Assembly (NCBI GenBank): GCA_051277445.1
Contig: JBNMQC010000106.1
Span: 1-8,217, forward strand
Direction: 5' to 3'
DNA length: 8,217 nucleotides
From: Bermanella sp051277445
GTDB taxonomy: Bacteria > Pseudomonadota > Gammaproteobacteria > Pseudomonadales > Oceanobacteraceae
In this document: positions 3,500 through 8,217 of the stretch, one piece after another
How the letters are laid out: each line of letters begins with the position of its first letter
How positions within the stretch are numbered: the first letter of the stretch is position 1
Notes under the pieces: generated by a model
What the model saw: the letters and a program-made list of their open reading frames with translations, nothing else
Database searches by the model: none
Told to the model about the DNA's origin: nothing
Made by a program: the position numbers and the translations under genes

Positions 3500-6127
3500 T
3501 TAAAGGTTGGCGTTTGCCCACTGATCAAATGCAGCAAGCGCGTCCGCAATGCCTTCTGGTTTTTTACCACCGGCTTGCGCAAGGTCTGGCTTACCACCAC
3601 CACGACCATCTACATATGGGGCCATTTCTTTAACGATATCGCCTGCTTTCGCTTTGCCTAGAAGGTCTTTGGTCACACCCGCAATCAAGGTCACTTTTTC
3701 ACCTTCGCTGCTGGCAAGCAGAATCACAGCACTGCCTAATTTGTTTTTAAGCTGATCCATGGCGCCGCGCATGGCAGGCACATCTGCGCCATCCAGTTGA
3801 GCGGCCAATACATTTACACCATTGATTTGCTTCGCGCCCGCGGCTAAATCCGTGCCCGCTCCGGATGCCAATTTCGCTTTCAACTGTTGTACGTCTTTTT
3901 CAAGCTGACGGTTTTTGCTAACCGCCGCTTCCACTTTATCCAACACCGATTCGCGATTAGCTTTTACCTGAGAAGCGATTGAGCTAATGGTGTGCTCCAT
4001 GTTGGCAATGTAATCGTAGGCCGCTTCACCCACCACTGCTTCAACACGACGAACGCCGGCGGCGATGCCGCTTTCGCTGATCACCTTAAGGAAACCAATA
4101 TCACCGGTGCGCTTAGCGTGTGTACCGCCACACAATTCAACCGAGAAATTATCACTCCCCATGGAAAGTACGCGTACTTCGTCATCGTACTTCTCACCAA
4201 ATAGAGCCATAGCGCCATTGGCTTTGGCGGATTCGATGTCCATCAATTGTGTGGTAACGGCCGTGTTAGCTCGAATTTGTTCATTTACTTTACGCTCAAC
4301 CGCACTTAACTCGTCAGCGGTCATGGCTTCGAAGTGCGCAAAGTCAAAACGTAGGCGGTCATAGGTACACAATGAACCCTTCTGTTGAACATGGTCGCCC
4401 AGAGCTTCACGCAACGCGGCGTGCAACAAGTGCGTGGCCGAGTGGTGCAATGCAGTTTGCTGACGCTTGTGCTCATCAACGCTTGCGGTCAGTGCCCCGC
4501 CTACTTTTAATGTGCCGGACTTCACTTCACCGTGATGCAAATGGTTTTTCTGCTCTTTGGTGGTGTCAGTCACGATGAACTCGGCACCCTCACCGGTTAA
4601 TAAACCTTTGTCGCCAGCCTGACCACCGGATTCACCATAAAAAGGCGTGCTATCCAATACCACCATGCCTTCATCACCGGCATTGAGGGCATCAACTTCC
4701 ACACCGTCTTTAAACAAGGCAACAATTTTGCCTTGATTGAGCAAGCTGTCATAACCGGTGAAATCGGTAGTGCCATCTAGGTTGAGTGTATCGGTATAAT
4801 CGACTTTGAAGTTAGAGGCTGCGCGGGCTTTGCTTTTCTGCTCTTCCATGCAGGCATCAAAACCGGCTTCATCCACTTTTAGATCTTTTTCACGGGCAAT
4901 GTCTGCAGTCAAATCCACTGGGAAACCGTAGGTGTCATACAGTTTGAATACGGTTTCACCTGGAATGGTATCGCCTTTTAATTCCGCAATAGCGCTTTCT
5001 AATAGCTTCATGCCGTTATCAAGGGTTTTCGCAAACTGCTCTTCTTCAAGCTTAAGAATTTTTTCGATGTGCGGCTGATTCTTGGCAAGTTCAGGATAGG
5101 CTTCGCCCATCTCTTTAACCAACGCGGCAACCAATTTGTAAAAGAATAAATCGGTCGCACCTAAAATGTGACCATGACGCAACGCACGACGAATAATACG
5201 ACGCAATACATAACCGCGACCTTCGTTGGATGGCATCACACCATCGCTGATTAAAAAGCTGCACGAACGAATGTGGTCAGCAATCACCAATAACGACTTA
5301 CTGTCTAACTCTTTAGTGCCAGTGGCCTCGGCGGCGGCTTTAATCAAGCCTTGGAATAAATCGATTTCGTAGTTGGCGTGAACCCCTTGCATGATGGCAG
5401 AGATACGCTCAAGGCCCATACCAGTATCAACAGACGGCTTAGGTAGTGGCTCCATGGTGCCATCAGCGTGGCGGTTGTATTGCATGAACACGTTGTTCCA
5501 GATTTCGATGAAACGATCACCGTCTTCTTCTGGCGTGCCAGGCTTGCCACCCCAAATGTGCTCGCCGTGGTCATAGAAGATTTCTGTACAAGGGCCACAT
5601 GGACCAGTATCCCCCATTTGCCAGAAGTTATCTGATGCGTATTTTTCGCCCTTATTGTCACCGATGCGAATAATCTTATCCGCAGGCAACCCCATTTCTT
5701 TGTTCCAGATGTCAAATGCTTCATCGTCATCGGCATATACAGTAACGAGCAGCTTTTCTTCAGGAAGGCCTAACCATTCTTTGCTGGTAAGAAATTCCCA
5801 AGCGTATTTAATGGCATCTTGCTTGAAGTAATCGCCAAAACTGAAGTTACCCAGCATTTCGAAGAAGGTATGGTGACGGGCGGTGTAACCTACATTTTCA
5901 AGGTCGTTATGCTTGCCGCCTGCACGCACACAGCGCTGTGAACTGGTGGCACGGGTGTAGGCGCGATCATCTTGTCCCAAGAACACATCTTTAAACTGGT
6001 TCATACCCGCATTAGTAAACATCAGGGTAGGGTCATTACCTGGGATTAAAGAGCTGCTGGCTACAACTTCGTGTTGCTTGCTTGCAAAGTAGTCTAGAAA
6101 TGCCTGTCTTATTTCTGCGGTTTTCAT
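3500..6127 (-). CDS. alaS: Alanyl-tRNA synthetase
   Basis: Charges tRNA-Ala and hydrolyses mischarged Ser- and Gly-tRNA-Ala. From ATG 6127 the protein has 875 residues, almost the E. coli length. Class II catalytic core: RCVRAGGKHNDLENVG (65-80), HHTFFEMLGNFSFGDYF (85-101), GDTGPCGPCTEIFYD (172-186), and motif 3 DTGMGLERI (234-242). The editing domain carries FYGESGGQ (496-502), the zinc-site HxxxH at 562-566 and C666/H670 in CGGTH. A coiled-coil-like segment (about 715-755) leads to the C-Ala domain with VDGRGGGKPDLAQAGG (839-854). The frame is open 29 codons further upstream (to 6214), but that segment is not family sequence and MKTAEIRQAFLDYF is the usual start. A GGACGAAG element precedes the ATG. 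lysC follows. Confidence 0.98.
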   Translation of the reverse strand: MKTAEIRQAFLDYFASKQHEVVASSSLIPGNDPTLMFTNAGMNQFKDVFLGQDDRAYTRATSSQRCVRAGGKHNDLENVGYTARHHTFFEMLGNFSFGDYFKQDAIKYAWEFLTSKEWLGLPEEKLLVTVYADDDEAFDIWNKEMGLPADKIIRIGDNKGEKYASDNFWQMGDTGPCGPCTEIFYDHGEHIWGGKPGTPEEDGDRFIEIWNNVFMQYNRHADGTMEPLPKPSVDTGMGLERISAIMQGVHANYEIDLFQGLIKAAAEATGTKELDSKSLLVIADHIRSCSFLISDGVMPSNEGRGYVLRRIIRRALRHGHILGATDLFFYKLVAALVKEMGEAYPELAKNQPHIEKILKLEEEQFAKTLDNGMKLLESAIAELKGDTIPGETVFKLYDTYGFPVDLTADIAREKDLKVDEAGFDACMEEQKSKARAASNFKVDYTDTLNLDGTTDFTGYDSLLNQGKIVALFKDGVEVDALNAGDEGMVVLDSTPFYGESGGQAGDKGLLTGEGAEFIVTDTTKEQKNHLHHGEVKSGTLKVGGALTASVDEHKRQQTALHHSATHLLHAALREALGDHVQQKGSLCTYDRLRFDFAHFEAMTADELSAVERKVNEQIRANTAVTTQLMDIESAKANGAMALFGEKYDDEVRVLSMGSDNFSVELCGGTHAKRTGDIGFLKVISESGIAAGVRRVEAVVGEAAYDYIANMEHTISSIASQVKANRESVLDKVEAAVSKNRQLEKDVQQLKAKLASGAGTDLAAGAKQINGVNVLAAQLDGADVPAMRGAMDQLKNKLGSAVILLASSEGEKVTLIAGVTKDLLGKAKAGDIVKEMAPYVDGRGGGKPDLAQAGGKKPEGIADALAAFDQWANANL

Positions 6128-6194
6128 ACTTCGTCCATCTAGAGGCCTCAGTGATGGGGCTGGGCACTCATTATTGTCATATTTAAAGGCCGCT

Positions 6195-6200
6195 AGTATA
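6195..6200 (-). promoter_or_regulatory. Candidate -10 box of alaS
   Basis: TATACT on the minus strand, giving a leader of about 60 nt. No clear -35 box lies 16-18 bp upstream, so this is a partial promoter call. Confidence 0.4.
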
Positions 6201-6271
6201 GCGACAAACCTCACAGCACACGAGTGCTTGCGACGATTAGTCGTACAAATAACCCACTCTATTTTTAATGG

Positions 6272-6314
6272 TTACATAAATTAACTTGCCTTATATATTA
6301 GAGAAGACTAAATT
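6272..6314 (+). promoter_or_regulatory. Candidate overlapping promoters of the DUF2892 gene
   Basis: Two plausible sigma70 pairs overlap: TTACAT (6272-6277) with TATATT (6294-6299), spacer 16; and TTGCCT (6286-6291) with TAAATT (6309-6314), spacer 17. Either gives a short leader to the ATG at 6344. The region is divergent from alaS. Confidence 0.5.
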
Positions 6315-6343
6315 AGATAAAACCAATACAGGAGTTTAAAAAC

Positions 6344-6547
6344 ATGTCAATTGATCGCTTAGTGTTCGCTATTGCAGGTATTTTCATTTTATTGAGCCTT
6401 ACATTGTCTCAAATCCATCATGAAAATTGGCTGTGGTTTACGGCATTTGTAGGTGTAAATATGTTTCAAGCAGCTTTTACAGGCTTTTGCCCTTTGGCCA
6501 AGATTTTAAAAGCAATTGGGGTGAATCCTGGCGCGGCTTTTAACTAA
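6344..6547 (+). CDS. DUF2892 (YgaP-like membrane domain) small inner-membrane protein
   Basis: A 67-residue protein with an ATG preceded by AGGAG at 9 nt. It has two predicted membrane segments, about 6-22 (LVFAIAGIFILLSLTLS) and about 28-48, and ends with the family's GFCPLAKILKAIGV motif (47-60) that includes the single conserved Cys. This matches the stand-alone DUF2892 family, the membrane part of YgaP, where it is fused to a rhodanese domain; no rhodanese domain is present here. The function of stand-alone members is not established. The gene stands alone between alaS (divergent) and the next promoter at 6588. I see no clear terminator after it. Confidence 0.82.
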   Translation: MSIDRLVFAIAGIFILLSLTLSQIHHENWLWFTAFVGVNMFQAAFTGFCPLAKILKAIGVNPGAAFN

Positions 6548-6587
6548 AAAACGCCGTGATCGCTTACACACCCTGACACTTCGGCTA

Positions 6588-6616
6588 TTGAAACAGTCAG
6601 TTGCAACACCCATAAT
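6588..6616 (+). promoter_or_regulatory. Sigma70 promoter of the three-gene membrane cluster
   Basis: TTGAAA (6588-6593) and CATAAT (6611-6616) are separated by 17 bp, close to consensus. The predicted start is near 6623, about 20-27 nt before the GTG start candidates of the first gene. Confidence 0.62.
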
Positions 6617-6643
6617 AGTCATACATTAATCATTTGGCTGTGG

Positions 6644-7078
6644 GTGTTTGTGAAGGTATTTTTTGCTCTTCTTTTCGTCGTGGGAATCTCTGTACTGGCT
6701 ATTGGGATTGCAAACCGCGACGACCAAGAACAAAACATTGATGACTGGGCCAAACAAACGGCTCAATTATTTAAAGATACAGCCAAGTTTTTGTCTTCAT
6801 TACCATCGGATGTTCCTGCTGGCGTTGACGATATTGACGAAAAACTGCAAACCTTATTGCCCAGTGATGACATCGATCTTCGTTACGAGCCTGATTTAGA
6901 TGAGACCATTAATCTAGCAGATGGCCAACCCATCAGCGTTTCTCCGGATGCATTACTGCCCAATCTATTTGATCCTAAACAAAAATCAGGAACCTCTGTT
7001 AAAGGGCAAATATTCACCGACGAAAAAGACAAAATAATTGGTGCCGAAGTTCAACTTGCCATTCCTACGGATATGTAA
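6644..7078 (+). CDS. Hypothetical membrane-anchored acidic protein
   Basis: Not recognised. 144 residues from GTG 6644; a second in-frame GTG at 6650 would give a more natural MKVFFALLF start, and neither has a strong ribosome site. Residues 4-22 form one hydrophobic segment (signal anchor or uncleaved signal peptide). The rest is strongly acidic, rich in Asp, with an amphipathic stretch DWAKQTAQLFKDTAKFL (34-50), a low-complexity acidic middle (about 60-92), and a possible beta-rich end (SVKGQIFTDEKDKIIGAEVQL, split as 118-127 and 130-138). No Cys residue is present. It is probably exposed to the periplasm. It is first in a tight cluster: the next gene starts 2 nt after its stop, so the three products may act together. 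Conservation as a reading frame is unknown, but codon use and operon packing support a real gene. Confidence 0.68.
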   Translation: MFVKVFFALLFVVGISVLAIGIANRDDQEQNIDDWAKQTAQLFKDTAKFLSSLPSDVPAGVDDIDEKLQTLLPSDDIDLRYEPDLDETINLADGQPISVSPDALLPNLFDPKQKSGTSVKGQIFTDEKDKIIGAEVQLAIPTDM

Positions 7079-7080
7079 CT

Positions 7081-7287
7081 ATGAACGCCCTTTTTTGCGT
7101 CATCCTTGTTTTATCGATTATCTGCTTGATGATTTCTTTTGGTGTCGGTCCTTTTGCAAATGAACCGTTTTACCAATGGCATCTTCGCTTTAAACGCTTG
7201 CATGCATTGACTCAAAAAAGCATACAGCTTACGGCCTTTTCCATTAGTGTCTTTTGTAGCTTGTGGATCATTGGGGTGTTTGCATGA
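7081..7287 (+). CDS. Hypothetical small two-pass membrane protein
   Basis: Not recognised. 68 residues, with ATG 2 nt after the preceding stop and no strong ribosome site, suggesting translational coupling. Two hydrophobic segments lie at about 3-22 and 48-66. They are joined by a basic, aromatic loop (FYQWHLRFKRLHALTQK, about 30-46), which by the positive-inside rule would face the cytoplasm with both ends outward. Its TGA overlaps the next gene's start as ATGA (7284-7287), again pointing to coupling. No enzyme motif is present; a small subunit of a membrane complex with its neighbours is possible but inferred from context only. Confidence 0.65.
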   Translation: MNALFCVILVLSIICLMISFGVGPFANEPFYQWHLRFKRLHALTQKSIQLTAFSISVFCSLWIIGVFA

Positions 7288-7649
7288 TTAATGTTGTATC
7301 AGGCCATCTAGGCTCTGGCAGCTGGTGCTTTAAAGACATTGAGGGTGTAACGATACTGGCTAACGTGCAACACTTTAACCGTCACGGTGAATTTCACATC
7401 GGCCCAGATCAAGTGATCAATTACGAAATTGAAGCGTCCGCCAGCGGCAAGCAACCTGCCAAGATAAAAATCAATTTTACCCATGATCGCTACTGTCGAG
7501 CACTGATGGCCTCAGAAGACCTCATAAAACTCGACAGTATGGTGGCATCACAGCACAGTGCGCCCACCCTTAAACGAGACAACCAAATCTGGATCAGTGT
7601 GTTACTCGCTTTTGTCGTTGCATTCATTAGTTTTCAATTCATAGAATAA
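7284..7649 (+). CDS. Hypothetical tail-anchored protein
   Basis: Not recognised. 121 residues from the ATG that overlaps the previous stop (ATGA). A GTG at 7263 would add 7 residues inside the upstream gene and is less likely; a GGGG stretch about 7 nt before the ATG could serve as ribosome site. Residues 1-95 look like a soluble, beta-rich domain (GVTILANVQHF, EFHIGPDQVINYEIEA, AKIKINFTHDRYCRALM). A basic linker (LKRDN, 96-100) is followed by one hydrophobic segment at 101-120, ending one residue later. That is a C-terminal tail anchor, with the main domain probably cytoplasmic. A PH-like fold would fit the strand pattern, but I cannot support it from motifs. Last gene of the cluster; no clear terminator follows. 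Confidence 0.66.
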   Translation: MINVVSGHLGSGSWCFKDIEGVTILANVQHFNRHGEFHIGPDQVINYEIEASASGKQPAKIKINFTHDRYCRALMASEDLIKLDSMVASQHSAPTLKRDNQIWISVLLAFVVAFISFQFIE

Positions 7650-7792
7650 GCTGATAGGAAGCGCGTTTTGTGGATAAAAAGCCTTTCTTCAAGATACGCC
7701 CAAAAATGAACTACAATTTAGCCATCAAAGATAATTCCAGAATGCGTCTAACGCTGGATTCATTCTAGAACTATTTTAATTGGACCCATCCC
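7650..7792. other. ndh upstream region
   Basis: 143 bp without a gene. It contains a bulged inverted repeat around GCGT-CTA-ACGC (7744-7754, flanked by CCA/TGG). A GATAAT -10-like box near 7731 has only a poor -35 partner. I see no FNR-type TTGAT-N4-ATCAA site, although ndh is FNR-repressed in E. coli. Confidence 0.35.
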
Positions 7793-8217
7793 ATGAAAAA
7801 CATTGTTATTGTCGGCGGCGGCGCAGGCGGCTTAGAACTCGCAACAAAATTAGGCGACACATTTGGTAAACGTGGCAGCGCACAAGTCCATCTGGTTGAC
7901 GCGAACAACACACACTTGTGGAAACCACTTCTGCATGAAGTGGCCACAGGGTCACTAGACAGCGGCATCGATGAACTCAGCTATCGTGCACAAGCGTATA
8001 ACCATTATTTTAAATTTCATATTGGCCGAATGAACAATCTTGATCGCGACCGTAAAGAAATCATCCTTGAGGCGATTCATGATGAAAACGGTTTAACGGT
8101 TTTGCCAGAGCGTCGCTTGCAATATGACACTCTTGTATTAGCTATCGGTAGTCAAACCAACGACTTTGGCACCAAGGGTGCGAAAACATTTTGCTCGTTT
8201 TTAGATAGCCGTGAACA
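7793..8217 (+). CDS. ndh: Type II NADH:quinone oxidoreductase (NDH-2), 5' part (cut by window end)
   Basis: A single-subunit, FAD-containing, non-proton-pumping enzyme that passes electrons from NADH to quinone at the cytoplasmic face of the inner membrane. The visible 141 codons from ATG 7793 align by eye closely with E. coli Ndh: KNIVIVGGGAGGLELATKLG with the FAD-binding GxGxxG at 8-13, the acidic D36 ending the second strand (VHLVD), the hallmark HLWKPLLHEVATGSLD (41-56), and YDTLVLAIGSQTNDF (111-125). It starts closer to the FAD motif than E. coli Ndh, with no extra N-terminal residues. The ribosome site is weak (GGAC about 8 nt upstream). The NADH-binding fold and C-terminal membrane-association helix lie beyond the window. 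Confidence 0.95.
   Translation, partial: MKNIVIVGGGAGGLELATKLGDTFGKRGSAQVHLVDANNTHLWKPLLHEVATGSLDSGIDELSYRAQAYNHYFKFHIGRMNNLDRDRKEIILEAIHDENGLTVLPERRLQYDTLVLAIGSQTNDFGTKGAKTFCSFLDSRE

Noticed and set aside
6128..6214. 29-residue N-terminal extension of AlaRS
   Set aside because: Overlaps the candidate promoter and is unlike AlaRS N-termini; the start at 6127 gives the standard length.
7263..7283. Earlier GTG start for the tail-anchored protein
   Set aside because: Lies within the upstream gene's membrane-segment codons; the ATGA overlap at 7284 is the typical coupled start.
7716..7732. FNR box upstream of ndh
   Set aside because: Only an ATCAA half-site is present; the other half does not match.
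7771..7968. Minus-strand frame of 65 codons
   Set aside because: Shadow of ndh on the opposite strand.

Overview
The window looks like the chromosome of a gammaproteobacterium, probably a marine one near the Oceanospirillales/Pseudomonadales. CsrA, AlaRS, LysC and the type II NADH dehydrogenase are all close to their gammaproteobacterial forms. The order alaS - lysC - csrA - tRNA-Ser(GCT) - tRNA-Arg(ACG) repeat is also known from Pseudomonas. The genus assignment is inference; no marker here fixes it.

Layout. From 1 to 267 (minus) lies the 5' part of a DUF3592-type membrane protein, cut by the window edge. From 268 to about 1068 there is no convincing gene. This tract instead holds a chain of short perfect hairpins, a 64-bp hairpin-rich repeat in two diverged copies, and a 95-bp repeat in two almost identical copies. 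The 95-bp repeat carries the tRNA-Arg 3' end and its terminator. From 1069 to 1479 (minus) are two identical tRNA-Arg(ACG) genes and one tRNA-Ser(GCT). Good promoters lie before tRNA-Ser and between tRNA-Ser and the first transcribed tRNA-Arg. From 1556 to 6127 (minus), in transcription order, come alaS, lysC and csrA, separated by leaders of about 240-280 nt that contain inverted repeats. The lysC and alaS reading frames can be extended upstream, but family alignment places the true starts at 3217 and 6127.

From 6128 to 6343 is a divergent promoter region. It is followed on the plus strand by a small DUF2892 membrane protein (6344-6547), then a tight cluster of three unrecognised membrane-associated proteins (6644-7649) behind a good sigma70 promoter, and then the start of ndh (7793 to the window end).

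Functionally most of the window is housekeeping: charging of alanine tRNA, the first step of the aspartate amino-acid pathway, global post-transcriptional control, tRNAs and respiratory NADH oxidation. The least explained parts are the repeat/hairpin tract downstream of the tRNA-Arg genes and the three-gene membrane cluster before ndh. I found no CRISPR array, intact mobile element or defence system.
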